Source: Amaurobius ferox (lineage: Eukaryota; Arthropoda; Arachnida; Araneae; Amaurobiidae). From it: a DNA stretch of 64,000 bases. The stretch lies in the NCBI GenBank assembly GCA_951213105.1, contig OX578146.1, forward strand, positions 111,722,427-111,786,426. The letters are read 5' to 3'. The notes below the pieces were generated by a model. It was not told where the DNA came from. It saw only the letters and a list, made by a program, of their open reading frames with translations, and ran no database searches. Shown here one piece after another: positions 1-10,729 of the stretch. A program made the position numbers and the translations under genes. Each line of letters opens with the position of its first letter. The stretch's first letter is position 1.

Positions 1-800
1 AAAGAAACAACCATTTTATAGTCTTTATTTATTATTAGATTCTATTTATATTCGAATGGTATAATTTGCAGAGCTACATCATGTTCCATACCTAAGATAT
101 TACACATTTTATATACAAATTTAAAAAAAGTATACACATTACAACATTTTCGATATTATTAAATGCATACATGCATTGCAAGTACTTCTAACTAAACGGA
201 AATGGATGCCCATTGTTGAGCAGTTATCGCAAGCTGTTCTCCAGATATTACGATCTCTATCCGTAGACAGATATTGAGAGAGGTTTAGATATAAATCAAC
301 TCTAATTCGCGTTATTGTTTTCCCGCAATATCGTAATATGTTACCCAGTAGGGGAAGTCATGTGTTGTATTGACTACGTAACTTTTAAAATTAATTTAGA
401 TATACATCTAGAAACAATGTGCACTCCATAAAGCCAACCAAAACTCAAAAGAGCCCTTTCAAATTCCAGACGATTTATTCAATTTTATTCTCAAATCATC
501 CAATATTCAACTCCGCGTTATTCATGTCTCCTTTCTCCGTATCTTTTGTTTTCTGTTGAATGGCAACAGATACGATCTGTTTGCAACGACATCGTTAGAT
601 CTGTTGCCTAGCAACGGGACTAAACGTCACTGATGACATCATGATGCGTGAAAGGCTTCCATAATCACATTTAGTTATTGCTGGAATTTAAGTGGTTTAA
701 TTCTGTGAAGGAAGTTAATGCATATTTAGTGGGAAATGTTTGCCAAGATTCACTTACTCGTGGTTTGACTCGCCAATGTTATATTACCCTTCATAATGAG
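1..800. other. A+T-rich non-coding stretch
   Basis: I see no open frame of useful length, RNA gene or transposon end here. Near 345-375 a short segment resembles the GGAAAGTCATGTG end of family A, but no body accompanies it. Confidence 0.5.
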
Positions 801-924
801 TAGATCTAAATATAGTTGTCGAACGACAATTTTTACTGGACATGGGCCAGAAGTTTTCATGATTTATTCGTTTTCTGCGAAACAGCCAGCAATATATATA
901 TATATGTATATAGTAACCACCTGG

Positions 925-1060
925 CTAATGTGACCACTTTTCCCAAAGTGACCATAGCATTTTCATACAGTGACCATCATTTTCATAAAGTGACCAGTTT
1001 TTTTAAACCCAATGGTTATCACTTAAACTAAGTTTCACTATATATATATATATATATATA
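925..1060. repeat. Short GTGACCA tandem repeat followed by (TA)n
   Basis: The word GTGACCA (first unit TGTGACCA) recurs four times at roughly 20-bp spacing between about 929 and 1000, each followed by an AT-rich spacer. It is followed by a short pure TA run at about 1039-1060. The open frame that crosses it is a by-product of the repeat. Confidence 0.6.
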
Positions 1061-1586
1061 AAAGGAAAATATTAAAATTGAAAATTCAACGATAGAATAG
1101 AAGTAGTAACTCATAATACACTAACTAACTTAAAATGTGCCTACAAAATACAAAGAAATAAAAATGAAATTCAACCATAATAAGAAAATTAAAATGTTAA
1201 AATGCATAATACTGATCAAGCTATAGATAATCAACAGATATCAATGGTGTGGAATCCAAAATAGGAATACAAAAAATACCAAGTATTAACGCTTGCACGT
1301 GGAAAAGCTCTAAGCTTAAGAATTGTTCATTTCGAAAAAATTATTTTTCAAGTCCAAATATTTAATCAAAATGAACACCAAAATTCTTGTTTCTGAAACA
1401 CGAGATAGATTTTATCTATAAACTCATGTTATTTGGACGACAAGCATAAAGATTGAAAAAATAGATAGGAGACATAAATACCTGAAAATACACCTCAAAC
1501 GTACAACCATGACAAGCACTAAATGACAAGACCAATGTCGCCATTCGCTAACGTTTAAAGAAGAAATCTACTGTTGCCAATATATA

Positions 1587-3060
1587 TACTACATGATGGT
1601 GAAAATGAGACACCAAGAAGAAATGGGCAGAAAAATGCGCAAGTTTCAGGGTAGACGTAACTCAGCGAGTTATATAAATGATGCGAAATGCGCAGCTCTC
1701 TCGAGCACGTTGAGTGAGATATAAAGGAATGAACCTACAGGATAGGCAATAATCGAGCCGCTTTGTTTGTCAGGAAAATCATTTTGCAATTTTCTTTTGT
1801 CTCAGAGGAAACGTGTAGTAGCAGAGAATGCCAGACCGCCGCCAACCGAAGTAGTTCCAGCAGACAGACGATTTCACGAAGGGTATGGTGATCGGACTCA
1901 GAAGGCTAGGTTGGTCCATACGTCAAATCTCAGCGGACAGCCACCTACACGCGTCCACGGTGCACTGGCTATGGCAAAGATGGTTAGAACAAGGAAATGT
2001 GGCACGTTTGAGGGGTGCCGATACAGCCAGAGCGATGTCAGCACGTATGGACCGACGCATCCGCCGGCAAGCATTGACGACCCAGCAGGCAACTTCCGTC
2101 GCCCTTTTGCAGCATGTGCAGAACACCCTTCATGTCCCCATATCGACCAGGACCATTATCCGCCGATTGGTCATCGGCAACCTGCACTCATGACACCCGT
2201 TAAGAAGACTGCCATTGACCCAACAGCACCGATGCCTCCGTTTGCAATGGTGTCGGGATAGAGTCACGTGGACGATGGAATGGCATAGAGTCATGTTCTC
2301 ATACGAGTCACGTTTTCGTTTTAGCAAAGACAGTCGCCGTGTACGAGTCTGGCGCCAAAGTGGTGATAGATCCAATCCGATCGCATCTGTGGAACGCCAC
2401 ACCGCGCAACAACGCGGCATCATGGTTTAGGGCGCCATCGCCTACGATAGCATCACCTTTGGTCCGTATTGTGGGTACAATGACGGCCCAACGATACGTG
2501 GATGACGTACTGCGGCCGATGACACTACCCTTCATTCAGGAGGTGCTCAATGCCATTTACCAGCAGGATAACGCCCGACTACACACGGCACGCATCATCC
2601 AACATGCTCTGCAAGGTACCCAGGTGCTTCCCTGACCACCAGTCTCCCTGATCTCTCACCAATCGAACACGTCTGTGAGACAGCAGTGTGGACCTAACCT
2701 ACCTCTCGGTTTACAGGTTCGTACCCGTCTGGAACGTGATTGGACGTCGCTTGCGTGCGCTGCCACCTCCGCGGCGACGAACTCTTGCAAATGGTTGACA
2801 ATGAATGGGCAGCCACCCCTCAGGACACCATCCGTATGCTCGTTTACTTTGTACCTGGACGTGTTGCTACCTGTATCGCCGCCCGCCGTGGTCCTACAAG
2901 CTAATGATCAGACAGTGTTATCGCTCAGTGTATAGGTGTATCATGTTGCAATCAACATCACTTATTGTTCGTTGCTGTCTCTCTCTCCCTCTCTTTGACG
3001 ATTTTCATTCATTTCTGCCCACTTTCCTTCTTGGTGTCTCATTTTCACTGTCACGTAGTG
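1587..3060 (+). mobile_element. Tc1-like DNA transposon, decayed, with terminal inverted repeats
   Basis: The left end at 1587-1634 and the right end at about 3014-3060 are inverted copies of one sequence (roughly CACTACGTGACAGTG, then GAAAATGAGACACCAAGAAG and a GGGCAGAAA block). A TA dinucleotide precedes the left end; the right one has become TG. The 1.47-kb length and TA target fit the Tc1 family. A second copy of the same subfamily lies at 59602-60997 on the other strand. It shares the subterminal sequence on both sides, which fixes these boundaries. Confidence 0.88.
1828..2935 (+). pseudogene. Tc1-like transposase, broken
   Basis: The transposase would start at the ATG at 1828 (MPDRRQPK), which matches the start of the copy at 60761, but a TAG follows after eight codons. 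From 1885 the frame shows a paired helix-turn-helix DNA-binding region (GLRRLGWSIRQISADSHLHA, then WQRWLEQG). The catalytic part is spread over other frames: the first catalytic block reads FSYESRF near 2300, where the family has FSDESRF, so the first Asp is lost. The second block QQDNARLHTA lies near 2560. The SPxxSPIEHV block lies near 2645-2670 in yet another frame. It is non-functional because of several frameshifts and stops. Transposases of this family cut and paste their own element at TA sites. Confidence 0.85.
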
Positions 3061-3064
3061 TGTG

Positions 3065-3629
3065 TGTTTGAAGTACATTAATAACAAATGCTATCGATAT
3101 GCTCAATCTACAAGCAGAAACAACTGAATGAAATTAAAAAATAATTAAGAAATCAAATAATTACCAATACCATGGGGGAGCAGCCCAGAGAACATGTGTC
3201 TGCACTTCAGGGGAGATCAAGTTAGAGAGAGTTGGGTTGTAGTCAAGAGGAAAGGAGGAAGGAATTCAGATTAGACCGTGGATAATAGACGGGAGATTAA
3301 ATGTTTAAGAGACATCCAACAAAACTCAATCCATGAAGCAAGGAAAGGTGATAGACAACCGTAATTAAGATAGGCTCCGACTGGACGTAAAATGAGATAA
3401 TCCTTCATAAAAAGTCAAAAAAGAAACAAATTTTATAACTATTATTTTATCCTATATGCAGGGTTCACAGGAAAGTCCATAAATGCCACTAATAACTTTG
3501 TAAGAAAAGGTTCATGAGGCTGCACCTTAAGTCTATCTATAGTAATGAGTAGATAGTATTATCGCATATAGTATAATATTGTTGATTGACGATAAAACTG
3601 TTACAGAATTCACGCACGAATATTCTTAC
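3065..3629. other. Intergenic, no recognised feature
   Basis: Moderately A+T-rich sequence with no supported coding frame or repeat boundary. The segment 3500-3545 resembles the flank of the SINE at 62317 (a short phrase ending in TAAGTCTATCTA is nearly shared), hinting at a shared older host repeat. Confidence 0.4.
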
Positions 3630-3901
3630 CCGAATACCATCCATCTTACCCGAAGGTGTAAGTATCTGTTTGGATAGTCGGGAAGTGCCACCCAATTTAG
3701 AACAAAATCCAGTAGGGGCTGCATCCACAGGGAACGCGCCGTCCTTCCCCTTCCACCATCCTCTCGGAAGGACTTACAGTCCCACATATATAAGGTGTCC
3801 GTACTCCGCGTGAACACAGGGACAATTTGGGCAGAGCTGGAAATCGAACTCGGGTCGTCCAAGTGCTATCCCCGAACGCTAACCACTGACGCTAACGCCC
3901 C
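3630..3901 (-). mobile_element. tRNA-headed SINE sharing the body of the 5S-headed SINEs
   Basis: Read on the minus strand, the element begins near 3901 with a tRNA-like head: an A-box-like TAGCGTCAGTGG stretch and a B-box-like GAGTTCGATTTCC. The body follows (GTGTTCACGCGGAGTACGG, then GTCCTTCCGAGAGG, then a block ending in TTGGGTGGCACTTCCCG). The same body is joined to a 5S rRNA head at 25146 and 28411, and to similar tRNA heads at 55454 and 62317. The 3' tail is diverged and I could not define a clean target duplication, so the limits are approximate. Confidence 0.8.
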
Positions 3902-3909
3902 ATATATAA

Positions 3910-5770
3910 TTATTTGAAACAATATGGTTAGTAACTTATTGCTGTCCTATTCAGGAATGATACAGTAAACAACACTTATTTGAACAAAAATAATTTGTGC
4001 GTCTGTTTAAAATGCGCTTCACCAGGGATAATGCGCATTTGAACCATCCACCATACTAGATTCTGTATTATAGCCATTTCATCTTCATTGGTGGATAAGT
4101 TCTAATTAAGGCATCCAGTCCTTGATTTGTTCATACCGAAAGGAGATTTTTTTTTTTATTTCCTTCGAAATTATAACCATCCATTCACATCTTATTTTCG
4201 CAGTATTTTACGTTGCGATGTAATTATTAATTAAATAAGCAGCCTGTATGGGGAAAATGGCAACGCGTAAAGGGTATTTAAGTAGTATTTATTAACGCAG
4301 ATGAGAGATGTACAGGCAATTCTTCAGTTTGACTAACCTGTTACTTAAAAAAAGAAATGTTAAAAATTTAAAAAGAAACTTATCCGAAGAAAAATTTTCG
4401 AATGAAATTTTATTAAAATGCTATGCAATTCATTTTACATCCTTATACTCATTGTGATATGAATAGACCTAAAACATGGGATATATGAGAAAAAATCAAT
4501 CTAGTGCAGCATTTTCCTCCAAATATTTCTTATTATTCATCTTATATAAAATAATTTTTAGTTTGTAAAAAGTGTCATGTGTTGGGAACGTTAGATTCAT
4601 TTTATCTACACTTCTAAAGTGCGAATAAATTGTATTAGAGTTTATGCTACTAATACAATTTACTGCATTTTATAAAATTTGTAGTTACATTGTAGATATA
4701 AAATTATTCTCGAAATCTCGGAAGATTGTTTCGATTCCGAAACTGCATACATTAAGTATTTTATTTTCATTTGGTGGCATCATCTGCCTCAGCAAACGAT
4801 TATAGAAACTCAGAAAGTGTAGGAGAAAGAGTTGGGGAAAGAGTCTATGGAGTTAGTTCTGAATCTGAATAATTACTTCAAAATGCAAGGGCGTAATTTA
4901 TTTGGCAAAGAATCTAACAGGAGGAGGCTTAAATACAGTCTTAGCATTCTTTTAAAATTTAAATCTGAAATATTCCTTTATTCTTTGCTTTAAAAATGTC
5001 GTCCTTAGTTCCCCATAAATTAGTTATTAAATGTAATATTTTACTTTAAAAAGAAGTAAAATCTTTGTTTAATAAGTAAGTAAAATAGTAAAAGTTTAGC
5101 TTTATAGCTATTTTTGCAACAGTTTGAGAGATCTATATTAAATTTACTGCAATTTTTTAGAAAATTATCTATCGTGTAAGGGTTTGTTCACATACATTCA
5201 TACTTCTCATATCTTTCAATTAATTAGTACTTAATTAATCCATTATAAATTGCACCAGAGTTAAAAGAGTATGTATCACTTTATAAGGTTTTATTCACAA
5301 GTTAGTTTTTAAAGGATTGTTCATTCATTTTGTAAAATTTTCTAATTTACAGTGAGCAACATCTCAATGACTCCAATGAATGAATGGATTGATTTGCGTT
5401 ATTATATTATATTTTATTACTAATTACATTCATAGCATAGAATATTCGCAGCATAGATATATTTAAAAGAAAATGTAGCGAACGCCGCCGCCATTTGATA
5501 AATTTCGCGTCCTCTGGAGTTTAACTGTCTTGTTATTCTTGTATCGCAGCAACAAAGCATATAAAAATAGGAAATTTGTTGCATTTATAGAGGAATGTTA
5601 AGGGAACACATTAAATATAAACCATTTTTTGATTTAAACTTAGTGCACGATGTATTTAATGTCAAGGCAAAGGAAGGGTATTTGGGCTGCGAATTCTCGT
5701 CTTGAACAGACTAGCAAAGGCAAGACCACGAATTTGAATACATATAGTTGAAATTTTGTAAGACGGAGCC
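3910..5770. other. A+T-rich non-coding stretch
   Basis: There is no supported gene. Short homopolymer runs and palindromic AT words occur, but nothing with defined ends. Confidence 0.45.
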
Positions 5771-5777
5771 CTTTTTT

Positions 5778-6784
5778 ACTTTCCCTGCAATACATGGTAA
5801 TGTATAGGGAAAGTATTGGAACCATGTCGAAAATCGCAACTCGAGTTTTCGACGGATCTATACGTTTCGAGACCTCTAGAATACGAAAAAACTATTTTTA
5901 GCGTAACATCTGTGTGTGTGTCTGTCTGTCTGTGTGTCTGTCTGTCTGTCTGTGCAGATTTTGCATCCACTCTAATTAGTTGACCGAATTTCATAAAATT
6001 TGGTAGGTAAGTCACTTGTGGACGAATCTGGTGCTGATTAGTTTTGGGTACGATTTGAGAAAAAAGAACCCGCCTTTTTGCGAAATGACCCACAAAAGCT
6101 TTTATCCACTCTAGCTGAAAAACTAATGGACCGAATTCCACAAAATTCGGTAGGTAAGTCACTGGTGGGACACTCTGGTGCTGATTAGATTTTGGTATGA
6201 TTTGGAAAAAAATAACCTGCCTTTTCTTGCAAAATGGCCCGCAAAAATCGCCAAAAGCTAAAATAAAAAACTACGTATGCTCAAATATATCCATAAAATG
6301 CTTGTTTAATACGTAATTTTTAACGAAGAAAAGAATAAGACCAACTCTTACACTAGGACTAGCCGGACTCTTCCAGGTGGCTGGATCACGGGACTGTGGC
6401 TATTTATGCCCTGAGCCCAGGTCTGGCCGGTGACCGGAGTCGGGCCCGGCAGGTGCCTTCGGCCCCTGCCCGGTGAATGATTCCGCCGTGTTTCGCGACC
6501 GAGGTTGCGGCTTTGCTGGAAAAGAGATGATGTGGTTGTGCCTCGATGTCCCACTGAAAGCTATAAACCCAAGTTGGTTAGCTGGGCTCGCAGGTATGTA
6601 CTCACTAGGACTAGCCGTTCTCGAGATATTTTAGTTTTTTCGTATTTTCTCTACGCCACCTTTGAAAAGAAGTCCAGTTATCAAATGAGTACGAATATTG
6701 AATTAAAAGTGAATTAAATGTAATAAAAATAAAGAGAACGTGAATATAAGTCTGCAGGGAAAGTCATGTGCTGCCCACATCAGA
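5778..6784 (+). mobile_element. Family A repeat (hairpin-headed non-autonomous element), copy 1
   Basis: The element starts with a hairpin (ACTTTCCCT, then ATACAT / ATGTAT, then AGGGAAAGT), continues with a TGTCTG microsatellite at about 5911-5955, and ends GGAAAGTCATGTGCTGCCCA then CATCAGA at 6784. T-runs flank both ends. Copies at 33547-34420 and 57408-58359 share both ends and the internal order. It encodes nothing recognisable. A GC-rich sequence is inserted at 6366-6602. The class is unknown to me: the ACTTTCC/GGAAAGT pair is terminal-inverted-repeat-like, but about 20 bp follow it at the 3' end. Confidence 0.72.
6366..6617. mobile_element. GC-rich insertion with 15-bp target-site duplication, class unknown
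   Basis: The 15-mer CACTAGGACTAGCCG occurs at 6351-6365 and again at 6603-6617, bracketing 237 bp that are much richer in G+C than the surroundings. The sibling family A copy at 33547 runs across this site without the insertion (the CCGTTCTCGAGATATT segment matches 6616 onward), so this is a real insertion. The duplication length fits target-primed retrotransposition (SINE or truncated LINE). I see no RT motif, no clear A/B boxes and no poly-A tail, so I cannot name the family. Confidence 0.7.
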
Positions 6785-6789
6785 TTTTT

Positions 6790-7725
6790 AAATTTTGATT
6801 TAGTTTATGAGTTATTCTATTTTTTATGCACTTTTGAAGTAAACCACTTTGTTCAGTATGAGCAAAGATTTAATGGGTAAAGCCGATATTGGGAAAACGA
6901 AGGTGGTCGTGTGCGCCGGCCGAGTTAAAAGTTCTCGGGGAGTAAGTTTAGGAGATTATTGAATGCTAGCGAACAAGGGGCGAACCTCCAACGGGCATAT
7001 TACATCTGCGAAACAGGCGGTATGAATAAGGTCGCAAAGCAATTTCATCGAGCACCAGTGAGTGAGGGGTGCGAAGCTTCTCAACTCGCGAAACGAGGCT
7101 GTCGAACGTAGCGTGCAGGGAGAGAAGACCCTAATACTATAAATTATAGATTCTATATTCTCCTTCCCTTGTAACTGCTCTACATCCTCTAGATGAACTG
7201 GACGGCCGGGGTAATAAAAAAAGCTCTTATATTCTATAAAGAAGTATTATTCTGACCATGAGCTTTGAATTACTAAAACCATAATCATTTGTTTTTATGT
7301 AATTGTAGTTGTTATATTTAAGAAATGGATCATTAAAAGATAATAAATCTATTGTGTACTAAACCATGAATTTCAATAATTTCTATATCGTTAAAAAAAA
7401 CTTGAGAAGCTTGTCAGTAGAAGCTGTTTTACTACAAGGATAGAATATACTTTGGGTAGAATTGGCGAAAAATAGTAATATTGCGCACTATTGGTGGCAT
7501 GAGCTTGGACTTACACAAATCCCTATCCATCTACGAGTACTTTTAGCTGGTAGATATATAATCAACCTTCTTTAAGAAATTACTATTAATTACAAAATTT
7601 AATCTGGACTAATCTGTGCTTTTAATTTCTGTAAGGATACTTGTAACTTTAGAAAACATTGAGTGACAAAATGTATTTCTCGTGCAAACAATACTGGTCA
7701 GCACATGTTTTGTTCCAGACATGTT
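6790..7725. other. Intergenic; unexplained GC-richer block 6880-7220
   Basis: The block 6880-7220 has more G+C than its flanks (for example GTGCGCCGGCCGAG near 6910 and AACGGGCATATTAC near 6995). I found no long frame, target duplication or terminal repeat. It could be a fragment of an unrecognised mobile element. Confidence 0.35.
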
Positions 7726-7728
7726 TTT

Positions 7729-9026
7729 AACACTTTACAACAAAGTTGAAAAGTGTTTATGACTTTGTTCATTCTGTCAGTCTGTCTGTCTGTCCGTTAG
7801 CACGATAACTGCCGTAAAAATGACTTAATCAAAATGAAATTTTAGTATGTTGTTCAGACGGTCTGTAGAAACTATGGGAATATAAATGAATAATATCACC
7901 CAATTAGTTTTGGATTGAACCCGGGTCGAAAAAATGAAATACATTGAGCCCTATGGGACCTAATTTTTCAAACATTTTTTAAGCGGATTTAAAATTCACA
8001 AATTGCTTCGAAAATTTTAGGTAATTTTCAAATTGTTCCATAAAATATATAAAAAAAAATTCAGCGAAATATATTCAGTAGTTTTTTAAATAAAAATTAA
8101 AATAATAATTGCACCTCTTATATGAAACGATCACGTGACCATGATATGAAACGATCACATGACCCACTTCAAAATGATATATGGCATCCATCTTGTTTCA
8201 AAATCGTGACTTTTTTAAGTTCTTTATAATTCATATTGAGTGTTGTATTCGTCCTAAAACTACTTTATTTTTGCTTAAATTCTGTGCATCTACATACTGA
8301 AACAACGCAATGACAATATATTTGAGTTTAAATGCTCATCTAAATTTAATTATTTCTACAACTAAGCCTATTTTTCACCTATGTAAAATGTAAACAGCAA
8401 AATATATAGAATGAGTTGTATTAGAATTCCTGTATTTTTTTAACACAAAATAATTTAGTCCATGGAGTCTGCATGGCTGATATGAATGAAATATTAATTG
8501 ATTTCATAAAGAGAAGGACGATTTTTTTCGATGAAGTTTCAAGCATAGAGTTTAATTTTTTGTAGCTCCATGGTCTTAAACAAAATGTTTAAATAAAATA
8601 AATTATTATAGTATTGTGATGAATGAAATGAATGGGAGAAAGTTATGAATGAAATCCTGTTTTATAGAGAGATCCAGGCGTGTTATTTTTTCTATGACGT
8701 CATTTGAATTAATTTCAGTTGTTTTCGATGAAGTTTTCAAATATAATAAATTATCGTAGTATTATGATAATTCTAAAACTATTACCCAGGAATGTATAAC
8801 ATTTTAGAGATGTTTAAACCAGGCAATTTATATTTCAATGCCGTCATTTGAATGAAGTTCATTTTTTTTCGATGAAGGTTTAAGTTTTCAAATATAATAA
8901 ATTAATACAGTATTGTGATAAGTTTCAAAATATTACCGAGGAATGTATTGCATTTTAGACTTGTTTAAATAAAATTGCATTGAAGTTGGAAAGTGTTTCA
9001 TAATCAATGCTTTAAGCATGATTGAT
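7729..9026 (+). mobile_element. Family C repeat, copy 1 (1.3 kb, non-coding)
   Basis: It begins with a hairpin (AACACTTT ... AAAGTGTT, 7729-7757), then a TCTG microsatellite, then GTCCGTTAGCACGATAACTG, and ends in a second hairpin AATCAATGC/GCATGATT at about 9002-9026. A nearly identical copy lies at 46379-47655 and a diverged one at 49193-51088. A short inverted fragment is at about 52765-52915. It has no coding frame. It contains repeated internal motifs (TCAAATATAATAAATTA with TAGTATTATGATA) about every 170 bp from 8590 to 8930. Confidence 0.78.
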
Positions 9027-9039
9027 CTCTCTTGTTTTT

Positions 9040-9350
9040 ATTCTGTAGTATTTTCATACGAGGAATCCAGATTTGCTATCCAAATTTTGTTATCACGTGT
9101 AGTTTTAGAGATATAAAAATATGTTTTTTTTTTCAAATTTTAATGTTAAAAATAATGGGTTTTCTTTTTAAATAATTCCACTAATGACATAAAGCACATA
9201 GCATCGTTTTTTAATACGAGAAAATAAAAGAAATTAAGCTAGAGGGGACATGCAGACTCTGTTGTGTTCGTGATTAATCAAATGGGGGAAGGGGTTCTTC
9301 GCACGTGCTAATGAGTCGCCATCTGCACCCTTTCCGGATGTTCACTTGAC
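9040..9350. other. Intergenic, no feature seen
   Basis: A+T-rich up to about 9240, then a short GC-richer lead into the gene remnant at 9479. No promoter or transposon end can be supported. Confidence 0.35.
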
Positions 9351-9478
9351 TACGTATGTCTCACTTCTCTGTAGACAGCAACGAGTTAGTATATGCTACC
9401 TGGATGGTAGACAGCCGAAAGGGGACGTTGTGCCATTGTTCTTTATTAGTAGCTTTTGTTGTGTGTGAAAAACGAAAA

Positions 9479-10725
9479 ATGCCACCCAAGTGCCTCAACC
9501 ATTCGGATACTTCTTATTATACGTGCGGTGAATTGACATTCAAACCTCAAAGGCGGATTTACCCGTTAATACGAAAGTGTTATCAGCTTAACTTTGGTTG
9601 CAAAGGAGGAGATCAGGACAAGTGTTGGGCCCCCACATATTTGTTAAGTTACATGTTCAAAACTGTTATCGGGGTGGACAAATGGTACTCGCCATATGCC
9701 ATTTGCAGTTCCCATGATGTGGAGAGAGCCGAAAGAGCATGCTTCGGACTGTTATTTGTATAACAAATACAAGGTAATCTCAAGTAAGTCGAAACGCAGT
9801 TTAAAATATCCCAACTTACCTTCAGCGATGCGACCAACACCAATTCCCCACAGTGGTGATCTGCCAATAGCACCTCACCCGGTGTCAACCGACATAAATG
9901 AAAATTCGAGCCCTGAAAAGGATCCGAATAAAGATCACACTGATCGACATGGTGCATGTTTCGACAATTCTAATGAGCCTCATTTATGACACAAGGAGAC
10001 CTAAATGATTTAGTGCGTGATTTAAAATTATCTAAAAAAACAGGCAGAACTTTTGGGATCACGACTAAAGGGTGGAACCTTTTTGACGGCGCAACTAGGG
10101 TATGCTACTTTTGAAATCGTCATGAAGATTTCGATGAGTTTTTGTCTCAAGAAGGAGATATAGTGTACTATAATGATATTTCAAAAGTGATGAAGTACAT
10201 GCTCATAATGCACATGAATGGCGTTTGTTTATAGATTTGTTAAAAGTTAGACTAAAAATTTAAAGATTTGTTAAAAGTTAGACAAAATTGGCGATGTAAA
10301 AATTAAAGAAGCAATTTTAGTAGGACCACAAATAAGAGAACTAATGAAAGATGAAACTTTTGAAGGACTTTTGAGTAAGTAAGAAAAAAGCGCATGGGTT
10401 TCTCTCAAGAATTTGGTGAAAAATTATTTCGGCAACAATAAGTCTGACAACTATACGGATGTAGTACATGAGATGCTGAAAGAGTATGAAGACTTAGGCT
10501 ACAATATGTCTCTGAAGATCCACTTCCTTCACTCTCACTTATTTTTCTTTCCCGAAAATCTGAGCGCCGTAAGTGATGAGCATAGTTAACGTTTTCATCA
10601 GGACATTTCAAGCATCGAAAACAGAGGAGTTCTTGTATGTTAGCAGATTACTGCTGGATTCTCAAAAGAGACCTTCCTGAGGCAAAGTACTCCAGGAAAT
10701 CTTCAACTTAGACCGTTTAGATACG
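9479..10725 (+). pseudogene. Degenerate gene of a repetitive family (MPPKCLNH... type), function unknown
   Basis: From the ATG at 9479 the frame reads MPPKCLNHSDTSYYTCGELT and goes on through FKPQRR, LIRKCYQL and KGGDQDKCWAP, a Cys-containing N-terminal region. The next part (YAICSSHDVERAE, better read in frame +3 as MPFAVPMMWREPKEHASDC from 9696) shows a frameshift. Further pieces follow in order: LNDLVRDLKLSKK near 10005, GWNLFDGATRVCYF near 10070-10110, EWRLFIDLLKVRL near 10216, VGPQIRELMKDE near 10320, and MSLKIHFLHSHLFFFPENLS near 10510 followed by VSDEH and FHQDISSIENR. From general familiarity I believe such genes are present in many copies in arthropod genomes as uncharacterised proteins, so a mobile-element origin is likely. 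The copy carries several stops and frameshifts, and a probable internal deletion near 10255. No terminal repeats were found. Confidence 0.6.
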
Positions 10726-10729
10726 TTGA

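Noticed and set aside
5776..6162. 128-codon minus-strand frame
   Set aside because: It lies within family A and is open only because of the TCTG-type repeat and lack of stops; no homologous frame is kept in the other two copies.
6348..6554. 68-codon proline/arginine-rich protein
   Set aside because: It lies within the GC-rich insertion and has no motif; GC-rich non-coding DNA opens frames easily.
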